NCBI GenBank assembly: GCA_943735955.1
Contig: CALSEQ010000033.1
Coordinates: 1,363,501 to 1,427,500 of the forward strand
Direction: 5' to 3'
DNA length: 64,000 nucleotides
Source: Piscicola geometra
Lineage: Eukaryota > Annelida > Clitellata > Hirudinida > Piscicolidae
Shown: positions 8,331 through 20,119 of the stretch, piece after piece
Layout of the letters: the number at the start of each line of letters is the position of its first letter
How positions within the stretch are numbered: the first letter of the stretch is position 1
Notes under the pieces: generated by a model
Told to the model about the DNA's origin: nothing
Databases searched by the model: none
Seen by the model: only the letters and a program-made list of their open reading frames with translations
Translations under genes and position numbers: made by a program

Positions 8331-8640
8331 TTAGGGTTAGGGTTAGGGTTAGGGTTAGGGTTAGGGTTAGGGTTAGGGTTAGGGTTAGGGTTAGGGTTAG
8401 GGTTAGGGTTAGGGTTAGGGTTAGGGTTAGGGTTAGGGTTAGGGTTAGGGTTAGGGTTAGGGTTAGGGTTAGGGTTAGGGTTAGGGTTAGGGTTAGGGTT
8501 AGGGTTAGGGTTAGGGTTAGGGTTAGGGTTAGGGTTAGGGTTAGGGTTAGGGTTAGGGTTAGGGTTAGGGTTAGGGTTAGGGTTAGGGTTAGGGTTAGGT
8601 TGGGTTAGGGTTAGGGTTAGGGTTAGGGTTAGGGTTAGGG
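8331..8640 (+). repeat. Interstitial telomere array (TTAGGG)~50
   Basis: About 310 bp of TTAGGG with one variant unit near 8,600. It caps fragment C and ends abruptly at 8,640, joined to non-telomeric block C. In the duplicate (39,543-39,830) the array instead joins a 14-bp satellite, so this array marks a rearrangement boundary. All open frames through it are repeat artefacts. Confidence 0.97.
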
Positions 8641-9099
8641 TTTTTAACGCTAACAATACAAGAAGTTAAACACAAAAATTAACTAGAAAAACAAATTTTC
8701 TAACTTTCCTGAAGTTTTTTTTGCAATTTTTCATATTTTAATCTTTCTTGGTTGATTTTTTCCTTAAATTTTTTTATTTCAAACTTCTATATTTTAAGTG
8801 AAAGAGTCATAAAAGTTAAATTTCTTTCTATAAACCAGAAAAATTAATTTATGGACTTACTCCAAGTTTTCAACTGCTGCCTCCGACACCAAGTGCACAT
8901 CCAAGCAGAAAAACACCACCAGAACAAATTGAAATAGGAAGGCTCCATAACTTCCCTGACTAGACAGGCTAAGCGATTGTTTATCTGTGGGTTCTAGCGT
9001 GAGATCATTGAAGTGGTGAACAAGGTCTGCTGTTGCTTTGGAAAAAAACCAAACTTATTTCATTTCGTAAATTTTTTAACAATTTGTCGGCTAGTTTTA

Positions 9100-9285
9100 T
9101 AATAATAAAAATAATGACGAGCATTATTATAGTGGCGTATAACCCGAACGAGCTTCCAGGCCACTTAGGCTGCATATTTTCATTAGAGCTATGGACTACT
9201 AGGGCATTGGTTGCACTTGAACCTAGGACATTTCATTATTAGTCAAGCCGAGAGACGTTACCGACTCGGCTACCCATGGGCGCAA
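9100..9285 (-). mobile_element. tRNA-derived SINE (antisense)
   Basis: Read on the minus strand from about 9,285, a tRNA-like head begins GCCCATGGGTAGCCGAGTC. It contains a good A box TAGCCGAGTCGG (9,261-9,272) and a weaker B box GGTTCAAGTGC (9,213-9,223). A body with no coding potential follows, ending in an ATT-rich tail. The head looks like a serine/leucine-type tRNA relic, which is an inference. Duplicate at about 56,147-56,332. Confidence 0.55.
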
Positions 9286-10530
9286 CCATCGAAAAAGGCT
9301 GGGAGAACCTCAACGGTTTAAATCAAAACTAGCTCTTATAAATAATAAAGTACTTTAGATAGTTTATTAATGATACAAAAAAACGGCAAACTAAGTTGCA
9401 TAGTATAATAGAGTCATTAATTGTTCAATTAAGAGAAAATGTATAAAAAAGTTTGAAATGAGATCCTAAAAAGTCTTTAAAAATTCAAATATTTTAATTT
9501 TAAGTACATTTTGATGTGATTTTAGCTATAAAAAAAGGAATACTTATTACCGGTAACAGGAAAAAAAAGTCTTTAGGAAAAAAAATATTCGGTACACTTC
9601 AGGAAAAAAATTCAGAAAAATAAGTCTTTAAAAAATAACTTTTCAAAATCGACTTTCGGTTTGAGCAACAACCTTAGCCGAAAACAAAAAAAATTGTCCG
9701 TGAGTTTTGAAAGATTTTTTGTGCTGATAATGAAATGAATGGATCTCACAATTTTTCCAAAATCGATTAGTTTTTTTGGTGGGGTAGGAGGGTAGTGAGC
9801 TTTTCAAATGAACTAATTATTAAATAAAAATATTATTTTAACAAGTTTATTTGAAAATTTATCTTTTTAAAAAATAAAATTTCTAATTTACGTTTCAAGG
9901 TTAAATGCATTTTTCGTTAATTTATTCGTAAGACTTATAGCTGATGGCACTGTTTATTTACTTAAATCAGCTCTAGCAGTAACACAAGGTGGCCATATTT
10001 TCAATGAGGTTGGTTTCATAGCCATTAAATACCTTTTAAGGCAGTAATTTTTCTTAGAAAGCCAAAAAGTTTAACTTCAGACTCTTCTTCAAACTTTTTT
10101 GTGCACTCAGTTTCACTAAAACTTACCGGCATGATGAAGTTCGCTTCCAAAGTAACGTGTTTATGCACTTGTTTATAGATGAAATCGTTTTTTTTTTTAC
10201 CATACACCTATTTTAACAGCTGAGCGTGACGTCACTGGAAAATTTTCATTTGAAACATTCACTGATACAACATTTAGGCATTTTTTTAAACTTTATATAT
10301 ATCTCAAAAACAGAAGTGACAAAAATCGATGGAAAAATATTTAATAATTTATGTAAGCAGAAAAATACGCAATTGTAGTACCAAAGTTCCAAAATATAGT
10401 TTGCTACCATAGAAAAACATTCTTTCCGCCACGACACAGTTTATAAGAACAACATCGAACCTTGAATTTTCGCTGTTATTTCATTTGACCTTCTTTGGAT
10501 CCGTCCTTGCTTACTTACTATAAGAACTCA

Positions 10531-11498
10531 TGGTGTTAATTTTGATAATTTGTCTCAGTGTGGCAAAGCTACTATTTTGCGTTCTTGTCCAATTAGGGTT
10601 GCCCTGGATAAGCTACCAAAAACTAACCAGATTCGGTCGTTTCAGTTCTCGTGGTACGATCGATTCAACTGGGTTGAATGTAATCCCCAGTGCGCAGTGT
10701 TTTTATTGCAAGTTGCTAACAACTAGCAAATCAAAAAATGACGAGTTCAGGTCTGGTGGTATAAATAACTGGAAAAAACTCATTGAAAAAGCGACAAAGC
10801 ACGAATCAAGTGATGTGCACGTAAGGAGTTGCAAAGACGCCCAACGGATCATTTAATTTGCTCGACGGTGAAAGAAAAAATTGCCAGCGCCACGGAAGCT
10901 GATAATGTCCGCAATAGAAAAGACCTAAGCATTCTCTTCAGCGTTGTTCGATGGTTAGATATGGAGAATATTCCGTGGTCATCGCGGAACTGAAGGTCAT
11001 TTCGAAGTTTGCTTTAAAGTTTCAGGTCGTTCATGCTAGATTTAGATGATTTCATGAAAGCATGTCCGATTAGATTAATTCTTAGTTTTCAATAGTTTAT
11101 CATGAATGTTTAATTATATTCCGTGGTCATCGCGGAACTGAAGGTCATTTCGAAGTTTGCTTCAAAGTTTCAGGTCGTTCATGCCAGATTTAGATGATTT
11201 CATGAAAGCATGTCCGATTAAATTAATTCTTAGTTTTCAATAGTTATCATGAATGTTTAATTTTTAACTTTTTTTATGTAAAAAAACATATTTTTTAAAC
11301 ATTTATAAGTCAGCAATAAAATAAGAATTCAGTTGCGTATGAAAATGCACTTTATATTTAAGAGTCTTAAATGCGCTTATATTTTAAATTTCCACTTTGA
11401 CAGGAATAACACAGCAACATCTTATAGCTATAGTTGAAAATATTTCTTCCACTGGGGAAAGTCTTTCAACAGAACTTGGCATTAGCTTAGACCAAATA
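10531..11498 (+). pseudogene. hAT transposase N-terminal relic (TTF-type zinc finger, ZMYM1/DUF4371-like)
   Basis: Frames joined by one shift near 10,700 give IRSFQFSWYDRFNWVE followed by FYCKLLTTSKSKNDEFRSGG and HESSDVHVRSC. This is the TTF-type zinc finger found before DUF4371/ZMYM1-like hAT transposases. A second piece begins at 11,402 (GITQQHLIAIVENISS) and is cut at 11,498, where 3.2 kb are deleted compared with 57,575-59,807. Several stops make it a pseudogene. Confidence 0.65.
10970..11265 (+). repeat. 148-bp tandem duplication inside the hAT relic
   Basis: A segment beginning ATTCCGTGGTCATCGCGGAA occurs at 10,970 and again at 11,118, ending in CATGAATGTTTAAT. It interrupts the transposase reading frame. 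The same duplication is present at 58,017-58,312, so it predates the block duplication. Confidence 0.85.
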
Positions 11499-13339
11499 AA
11501 ATTGTAAATATAAAATAAAATTGTAAATATAAAATAAAATTGTAAATATAAAATAAATTTTTAAATATAAAATAAAATTGTAAATATAAAATAAAAGTTT
11601 AAATATAGATTAAAATTGTAAATATAAAATAAAATTGTAAATATAAAATAAAATTGTAAATACAAAATAAAATTGTAAATATAAAATAAAATTGTAAATA
11701 TAAAATAAAATTGTAAATATAAAATAAAATTGTAAATATAAAATAAAATTGTAAATATAAAATAAAAGTTTAAATATAAAATAAAATTGTAAATATAAAA
11801 TAAAATTGTAAATATAAAATAAAAGTTTAAATATAAAATAAAAGTTTAAATATAGATTAAAATTGTAAATATAAAATAAAATTGTAAATATAAAATAAAA
11901 TTGTAAATATAAAATAAAATTGTAAATATAAAATAAAATTTTTAAATATAAAATAAAATTGTAAATACAAAATAAAATTGTAAATACAAAATAAAATTTT
12001 AAATATAAAATAAAAGTTTAAATATAAAATTATTTATTAAATTCAAAATACTTTATCAAAACAAAATATTGAATAAAAAATAAATTATTCAACACAAAAT
12101 AAATTACTAAATACAAGGCACTCTTTTCAACCAATTCATTTTAGGATTGTATTTTATGACAGCCTTTGGACAAAATGAACTTTTTTACTAAGTAAAAGCG
12201 AGCATACATTGGTAATTTTTAACATGGAGCAGATCATGCAGTTGATTAGGAATTGATTAGGAAGTGAGGAAAAAACAGACTATTTTTAAAGGAAATATAA
12301 AAACGGTGATTTTTTCTTTTTCCTATCTATTTTCTTTGCAATCAGTTGACTTGAAAATTTCGGTTAAAAGTACACTAGCATACTATTGAGGGGTGGATCG
12401 GTCAAGGGATGAATCGACTGCAACTCCATAAATATAACTGCACTTTTTCAGAAACAACAAGTTTTGGATCTTTTTACAATGCGCGTACAAACAAACCGTT
12501 GATTTCTGTGATGGCCAATCAAAGCTATTTATTTTATAATTATCTATTTATTTTATAACTATCTATTTATTTTATAATTATCTATTTATTTTATAACTAT
12601 CTATTTATTTTATAATTATCTATTTATTTTATAATTATCTATTTATTTTATAATTATCTATTTATTTTATAATTATCTATTTATTTTATAATTATCTATT
12701 TATTTTATAATTATCTATTTATTTTATAATTATATATTTATTTTATAATTATATATTTATTTTATAATTATCTATTTATTTTATAATTATCTATTTATTT
12801 TATAATTGTCTATTTATTTTATAATTATCTATTCACTTAATAATTTTTTATTTATTTAATAATTTTTTAAATATTTTGTAATTTTTTTAATATTTTGTAA
12901 TTTTTTAAGTATTTTATAATTTTTTAAATATTTTATAATTTTTTTAATATTTTATAATTTGTTCAATATTTTATAATATTTTTATTATTTTATAATTTTT
13001 TTAATATTTTATAATTTTTAATATTTTATCATTTTTTTATTTTTTTTACATTTTTTAAATATGTTATGGTTTTTATATATTTTTTTAGATATATTTCATC
13101 ATTTAAAAAAATAATTTGCCATTTATTTTATCTTTTTGAATAAATGTATTTATTCATTTTATAATTTTTTCATAGTTTTTTATCTATTTGAACAAATTAT
13201 AGTTTTTTTTCATTATTTTAAAAATAATAATTTATTATTTTATTTTAGCAAAATACCTATAAAAAATAATGTCCGTTTTCACTATTTTAAGGGGTGAATC
13301 GGTTATGGGGTGAATCGGTTAAGGGGTAAATCGACTGCA
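11499..13339. mobile_element. Inverted-repeat element with 19-bp arrays, left end lost
   Basis: A 19-bp minisatellite (unit like ATTGTAAATATAAAATAAA, 11,499-12,040) and an opposite-strand-like 19-bp array (CTATTTATTTTATAATTAT, 12,530-12,830) flank a single-copy spacer. The right end has GGGGTGAATCGGTT repeats and AATCGAC|TGCA. The intact copy at 61,619-63,483 shows that this is an insertion in a LINE with a TGCA duplication. An internal end-like motif (AATCGACTGCAACTCCAT) lies at about 12,410. No transposase frame is seen. Confidence 0.6.
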
Positions 13340-14885
13340 TCCCCATAAAAACAGACATAATACTTGTTTGCGTAAACAAGCTTGGCTGACAAATCTCTTT
13401 TAGTTTCTTCAAAACACAAAAACAAGTTGTATAAAAAATGTATTAGCTCTCCAACTGATCTCAATATAATTACTTAAAAAACTTATAATAACTTATTTCA
13501 TTCTCTTTGCAGAAAAATAAATACAATAAAGAAGAATTCCTTGAGCATAAACATAATATTAAGAAAACATGGGATTTAATAAAATATCATTTAAATAACT
13601 ACAATAAAACAAAATAATATTACATTAAAAACTAACAATGAAATAATTACGGACAAATCTTCTATCGCAACTATTTTTGTTTGCAGCTTTTTCTGAAAAC
13701 AAAAATAATTATATTAAAAAATCATACCTGAATAAAAGTCCACAAAATTCTTTTTTTCTCTTAGAAACAGATTTAATTGAAGTAAGCTCTATCATTAAAT
13801 CCATTTCAAATACATCTAGCTGTGGCGATGACCAAATTTCTAACAAACTTTTAAAGAAAATTTCACAAAATATATTAATTCCACTTACACATCTAATTAA
13901 CGTATCTCTTAAAACAGGTTCATTTCCTTCTCTTTTTAAATTATCCAAAATTATTCCAATACATAAAAATGGTTTAGAAAATGATTCTATTATCTTCTAT
14001 ATCAAAAATTTTAGAAAAAATTGTTTTTAATCGACTTAATAATTTCATGGAAAACGAAAATATTCTATCACCTAGCCAATACGGTTTCACAAAAGGCAGT
14101 TCTACGGAACTAGCTATTTTGGATGTTGTGCATCATGTTGCTACTGGTATTGATTCTCGCTCACACACATTAGGTATTTTCATTGATTTTTCAAAGGCAT
14201 TTGATACCATTAACCATTCTATCTTGCTTGATAAATTATTTCACTATGGAATACGTGGAACATGTCACAAATGGTTCTGTGAATATTTAAGAAGTCGTTC
14301 CCAATATGTATACATTGATGGTGTAATATCTTACACACTAAAGATTAACACTGGTGTACCGCAAGGATCTATTTTAGGACCTTTGTTATTTAACATTTAT
14401 GTTAATGATTTAATGAATCTTTCCGAAATTGCCAAATTTGTTCTTAATGCTGACGACACTACAGTATTGTTCCAAGACAAAAATGTTAATAATCTTATTT
14501 TAAAAACAAATACTTTTCTTAATTTGTTACATCAATGGACAATTGACAACCAACTCAAAATCAACTATGCAAAAACATGCAGCATTCTTTTTGGCCCTAA
14601 AATAAAAACAAACATTATTAATTATACACTTACAATTGATTCTTATATTATAGAGAGAGTCGATTATACAAAATTCTTAGGTATTTATATAACCAGTAAT
14701 CTTTCTTGGAATGAACATATAATGTATATATCAATTATTAAAAATTCTTTTAATTTGTGAATTTAATTAAGAAGTTCATGTATTATTTTATTTTTCTAAG
14801 AGATCATACAAGCATTTATTTGCTTCGATTTCTAAATTTATTTGCTTGCAAATAAACGAATTGTTGTTATTGTTGTTGTTATTGT
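13340..14885 (+). pseudogene. CR1-like LINE ORF2: linker and reverse transcriptase, 3' end
   Basis: From 13,340 broken frames give the linker before the RT. Then 13,677-14,760 contains the RT in two overlapping frames (shift near 14,000): FIDFSKAFDTINHSILLDKL, TGVPQGSILGPLLFNIYVND and FVLNADDTTVLF. The catalytic YADD is NADD here, so the copy is inactive; an antisense relative at 53,764-54,220 retains YADD. The thumb is mostly deleted near 14,720. The 3' end has the family tail TTTGCTTGCAAATAAACGAA followed by TTG-rich repeats (14,840-14,885). Confidence 0.85.
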
Positions 14886-15480
14886 AAGGACCCCCTCACT
14901 CTTTTAATAATACAAATTTCTTAACTCTAATTCAATACGAGCCTAATCGTCAACCATGGAATAAAAAAAGCAAATACAGTAATACATGGGCAGTGATGCT
15001 CGAGGGGTCCTGGGGTCCATCTCAACACCCCCTCAATTTTTCAAATACAATAATTTTTCAACTCCTATCTTAATAGGAGGAGCGGGGATGGCTTAGTTGG
15101 TAGACGTCTGACTTGCAACTTAAAGGTTGCCAGTTCGAATCCTTGGAAGCAACCGTGAACTATCATATACCTAGTGTATATGATGCGGTGTTTGCATACA
15201 TTGAGAGATGTGTATGTCGTGTGGAGTGGCGCCTTGGCGCATAAGAACCATGGTTCTCAGAACCATTGTAACATGGCATGCGTCTGTCAAACTGTGAATA
15301 GTATAGACCAAAAAAAAAAAAAATACAAGCTTAATCGTCAACCATAGCATGAAACAGAATTTTATTTAGTAATATACTTTGGGTAGGTGTAGCTATAGTG
15401 ATAGCGGCCTGAAGCAAAACTATTCTTTGCTTACTCAAATACTCATCAACCTACTCTTCTTTTTATATTTATGGATTTAA
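14886..15480. mobile_element. Non-autonomous dispersed repeat with hAT-like G+C-rich ends, interrupted by a SINE
   Basis: The stretch contains GAGGGGTCCTGGGGTCC, CACCCCCTCAATTTTTC and a motif GTAGCTATAGTGATAGCGGCC followed by ATTCTTTGCTTACTCAAATA. The last two recur, diverged, at 59,885-59,965. It is probably a non-autonomous element; the family and exact ends are uncertain. Confidence 0.4.
15076..15325 (+). mobile_element. tRNA-derived SINE
   Basis: The head GGGGATGGCTTAGTTGGTAG carries an A box (TGGCTTAGTTGG) and a B box-like CAGTTCGAATCC. The body contains TGGAGTGGCGCCTTGGCGCA and a hairpin around ACCATGGTTCTCAGAACCAT. It ends GTATAGACC plus poly(A). The copy at 47,722-47,968 is very similar, so this family was active relatively recently. 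It is not a functional tRNA: the anticodon arm pairs poorly. Confidence 0.8.
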
Positions 15481-15750
15481 ATTAATGAATTATATTTATA
15501 AAAAAGTAAATTTCTGATTTTTCAATTTTTGCAAGCAGACATTCAGGATGCTTTACAGAAAATATCGTTTCATTTTTTGCAAGCAGACAGATTGACATTT
15601 TTATAAAAAAACCATTCATATTGTGTTACATATTTTGCATGGGCGATGTTCATAGGGGGGTTCTGAGTGCTGCAACACTCGATAAGCAGACTTATTATGA
15701 ACAAGAAAAAAACAAAACACATGCACTAAAGCTGGGCACCTGGAATGTGG

Positions 15751-16114
<364 letters not shown>

Positions 16115-16115
<1 letters not shown>

Positions 16116-16217
16116 ATCAATCAATCAATCAATCACTAATGATTTGTATAGCGCCCTTTACTAAGTGAACAAAAGCGCTTTTCAAATAAATTTGTTAAAT
16201 AAAACGGTTTTTAGACC
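16115..16217 (-). mobile_element. LINE 3' tail (L2-like), between two CA arrays
   Basis: On the minus strand the frame ends in LFNKFI, followed by AAAAGCGCTT and GGGCGCTATACAAATCATT, then a TGAT-type tetranucleotide tail. The same end (LKTYLFNKFI, GCGCTATAG, GATTGATT) terminates the LINE at 54,540-54,625. It is a short 3' remnant whose interior was invaded or replaced by CA repeats. Confidence 0.65.
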
Positions 16218-16242
16218 ACACACACAAACACACACACACACA

Positions 16243-16339
<97 letters not shown>

Positions 16340-16361
16340 ACACCCACACACACACATACAC

Positions 16362-16396
<35 letters not shown>

Positions 16397-16408
16397 CACA
16401 CACACATA

Positions 16409-16451
<43 letters not shown>

Positions 16452-16489
16452 ACGCATACACACACGCACACACACACGCACACACACAT
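16218..16489 (+). repeat. (CA)n microsatellite, about 270 bp
   Basis: CA repeat with scattered CATA, CAAA and CACG variants, less pure than the array at 15,751. It lies directly next to the LINE tail. Confidence 0.95.
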
Positions 16490-17740
16490 TTAACAGTTCT
16501 TGCAAGATTTTTTTATATTGCATCTTATTATAACGAGAGCAATAAAAGAGAGCGTAAATACCAAAAGTCATTCGTAATGTTGGAAAATTTTCAATTTTAT
16601 AAAAATCATCTTTTATTGAGCCCTTATTTCTCATAATACGTTTTTTAAAATGTCCAAGATATTCGGGGTTTTATACCACGTTTTGAAATAATTATTTTCA
16701 GACTTCAATGAATCTTTCAAGTAATTCCAGGAATAGCTATTGTTTGGGCTGAAACTCTGTCAACTGCTATTGAATAGAGCGACTATGATTGAGAACAGAT
16801 GCAATGGAACCAACAAGTTGTCCACTTCCAAATTCAGACGGGTTGATTGAAATCCAGGATGTCGCGAAACTTTGGAACAACTTTGAGAATTAATTAAATA
16901 ATTATTTTGCATTTATCAAATATTTGAGTATTTAACTCCAGCGCATGCGTGACAGCTCCTTGAAGTCATAATTGAAATTACGAAATGTTCAAGCCAGTTG
17001 AGCTACCATCAAATACTAACACACTTGAATCAACTTTTCCTCAGGTAGCTTCAACCAGGCTTTCCGAGTCGGAGCCGAAGAGCTTTTTGTGAAAGCCGAA
17101 AAGACCCCGTTTGAAAGTTGTAAGCAATAATGCGCTTCAAGATTTGCTTACGTTCAAGTGGCTTCCACAAGTAGATCTTTGACCAATAATTATAATAATA
17201 CTAATTTAAAAAATAAATAATAATTTCCAAATTAAGTAGAAATAAAAGTCTAGAATGCAAAAAAAACTATTTCATTTCTATAACTTTTATAGTATACCAT
17301 CTTTAACGAGAAACAATAATTGTAAAATTAATTCATTAAAAAGCACTGATTATCATAAATTGGGCTTTATGTTTTTTTAAACAATGTTTTGGTCAAAAGT
17401 TTGATCAAGTTTTTCTCGTGCGACACTTTTTCTATAGGAAGCCGATCCAGAGCCGGAGCCATTTTGAATTTATAAAAATTTAAATGTATTAAACTATAAC
17501 TATTTTTCAAAAAAAATTAAATGTATTGAAGCTCTTGGCTCATAAGTATTTCTTTGCTTCGTCAAATGAAATTAGTCACAATATTAATGAAATTTAGTTA
17601 CGAATATTTTTTGCTATAATTTTCATCATAGATATTTTTATTTGTAAAATTCATGTCCGAACTAAGGGCTCAAAAAACAATTGTTTTTTTGAAAATTTTT
17701 TTAACATTATGAGTGTCCGAACAATGTGGTTTTTACGGTA
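16490..17740. other. AT-rich stretch, no gene recognised
   Basis: Mostly AT-rich single-copy-looking DNA with two short G+C-richer patches containing GAGTCGGAGCCGAAGAGC (about 17,075) and GATCCAGAGCCGGAGCC (about 17,445). No open frame with recognisable protein character and no RNA gene was found. Confidence 0.5.
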
Positions 17741-17744
17741 CTAA

Positions 17745-18960
17745 CCCTAACACAAACACAAACACACACATACATACACACACATACACACAAACACACA
17801 CAAACACACACAGACTAACCAAACGTCTATGTGTGCGAAGGAGGAGGCCGAGTTCGGAGGCATGTGTGAATGCATGCTGGCAGTGGTGGCGCATGTGGGT
17901 GTGTGTGTGAGAGGCTTTTTCAATGCAGGCAGTCTGCAGGAGGTGGTGGGTAGTGGCTTCTTGGAAGAGAAAGAGATTCTCGTGAGTGTTTGCAATCACA
18001 ACTTCGAGCGCCTATCGAAACTATTACGCAATCTTTACAAGGTCCCTTGCCAGCACTTTCACCATGTTTTTTCTGGTTGAATGACAAAGCACTTGCAATT
18101 ATCTTTCAGGAAGCGGGCTTGAGCATCGACGTTGAAGCGATCTGCATGCCTTTGCAATTTTTCTTGCCTTCTAAGTCTCTGCGGGTTAGTGTGTCTGCCA
18201 CCAGGTTTTCCCAAGCCACCATCCTCGATCCCCAAGCCACCATCCTCGATCCCCAAGCCACCATCCTCGATCCCCAAGCCACCAGGTTTTCCCAAGCCAC
18301 CATCCTCGATCCTCAAGCCACCATCCTCGATCCCCAAGCCTCCAGGTTTTCCCAAGCCACCATCCTCGATCCTCAAGCCACCATCCTCGATCCTCAAGCC
18401 ACCATCCTCGATCCCCAAGCCACCAGGTTTTCCCAAGCCACCATCCTCGATCCCCAAGCCACCAGGTTTTTCCAAGCCACCATCCTCGATCCTCAAGCCA
18501 CCATCCTCGATCCTCAAGCCACCATCCTCGATCCCCAAACCACCAGGTTTTCCCAAGCCACCATCCTCGATCCCCAAGCCACCATCCTCGATCCCCAAGC
18601 CACCATCCTCGATCCTCAAGCCACCATCCTCGATTCCCAAGCCACCATCCTCGATCTCCAAGCAACATCCTCGATCCCCAAGCCACCATCCTCGACCCCC
18701 AAGCCACTAGGGAAGTGCAGACAACTCAGCGAGATGAAGCACCCATTGGTAGCGCAAAAACCCAAAAAGAGAAAAAGACATCGAATGACGCGACAGAACA
18801 ACTCAACAATGACGCACAAGACTCTCTTCGAGGAATCAAGCAACGCCCACAAACTGACAACGTTGAGACAAACTTGAACGAGAGCCAGCTACAAGTGCTC
18901 AATGCTGTGGATTTGCAGGGAGAGGATCAAGTTGAATCTGCAGCGGAGCCGACAGAATGA
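17745..18960 (+). pseudogene. G+C-richer locus with in-frame 18/21-bp minisatellite; possible tandem-repeat protein gene
   Basis: After a CA-rich patch (17,745-17,815), non-repetitive frames (17,829-18,080 and 17,990-18,190) lead into about 25 units of CAAGCCACCATCCTCGATCC or a shorter CAAGCCACCAGGTTTTCC form (18,200-18,715). Most unit lengths are multiples of three, so several frames on both strands stay open. One frame reads QATILDP repeats; another reads PPSSIPKPPGFPKP. After a unit with an indel (about 18,662) the frame continues as a hydrophilic Asp/Glu/Asn/Gln-rich tail ending at 18,960. I do not recognise it. It may be a degraded gene or a non-coding minisatellite. Confidence 0.3.
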
Positions 18961-20115
18961 CACTGCACCCTTGCACACAATACGGATTTTTTTATTTTTC
19001 TTATGTTGGAGGATGTCAACGAGCTTTTATTCTTCAAACTCATTTCAGTGAACACACTTGTCTCTGTTGACAAAATGAAAATTCCTCCAACATCAACACC
19101 ACATGTTAATTATTTAACGCAGTTGAAAAATTAAACAAAAAAATTTGATTTACATTTTTTTGTTAAAAAATAATTTTTTTGATAAAACATGAAAAGCGCT
19201 AGAAATTGAAATTCGATAAAAAAAGATTTTGAATTTTAAGCCTTTTTCTAAAATTAATGATCGATATTTCGATTTTTAAATTTTAAATTTGATTTTCATT
19301 AATTATTCATTGATAGCTTTCAAAAATGAAACTATTCAGCTACTTTAGCAAAGACAGACCCATGTAAACGAGTTTTTCAACTGCTGGATTTATTGCGGAT
19401 AAACGAAGATCGTCATCATCACCTAAATTATTAAATATTTTATCAAGTTTAAAAGACTGGTTTTTAAATACCATTACATTTATTCTATTTATTAGCCTGG
19501 CTATCATCATCAGCAGCATCTTTTACCAGGTTTTGTATTACTCGATAGTCGGCAGGATTCACTAGAAGAACCTGTTGATTATTATAATTTTATTTATTAT
19601 TGTATATATCATTACTTCTAGTATATATAAACGGTAAATAATTATAATAGAAACTACCTATTATTATTTCAGTTTATTATTTTTTATAAAATAATTTTGC
19701 GATTTGTGGAATACTAAATTTTAAGTCGGCTTATATAGAGAAGAGAAGGGTATTATGGAATACCATATTAAAATTTTTAATCATGCGACTAATCGCGATG
19801 AAATATTTTATCGATTGAAAGCCCTGATATTTAGTAAATATTTATACTGTGGAAGGATGATAGTATCATGCTTATAACGTGGAATTATAGCATGAAACAA
19901 TTTTCTTTATTCTTAAGTGCAAAAGAACTTATATATAATATCAATTTAAAAAATTTTATTTTTAGTTTAGATATAAAATTGTAATAGCCATGACAATTCA
20001 ATAATTCCAAGGTTGAATTTTTCGAAGAAGAAGCTTTTAAATATTTAATGATTCAAAAGATATTAATAAAACGAACGATCATTCTGAAAGACAATGCTCT
20101 TTCCATGAAATATCA
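18961..20115. other. AT-rich stretch, no gene recognised
   Basis: Contains a possible short inverted motif (TTGTTAATTATTTAACGC-like) and AT-rich runs. No transposon domain, RNA gene or supported open frame was seen. Confidence 0.5.
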
Positions 20116-20119
20116 GATC

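Larger units (their letters stand above)
8641..13990. repeat. Duplicated block C (second copy from 55,600)
   Basis: From TTTTTAACGCTAACAATACA onward this stretch matches 55,600-64,000 nearly base for base. Two differences stand out: a missing piece of about 95 bp at 8,682 (present at 55,643-55,728, including a C14 run) and a missing 3.2 kb at 11,498 (58,546-61,779 in the other copy). It carries an antisense SINE, a hAT relic, an inverted-repeat element and a LINE. The stretches 8,641-9,100 and 9,290-10,500 are AT-rich with no gene seen. Confidence 0.9.

Noticed and set aside
15084..15145. Functional tRNA gene
   Set aside because: A and B boxes are present, but the anticodon arm and acceptor stem do not pair properly and the same sequence is the head of a longer SINE present at 47,722.
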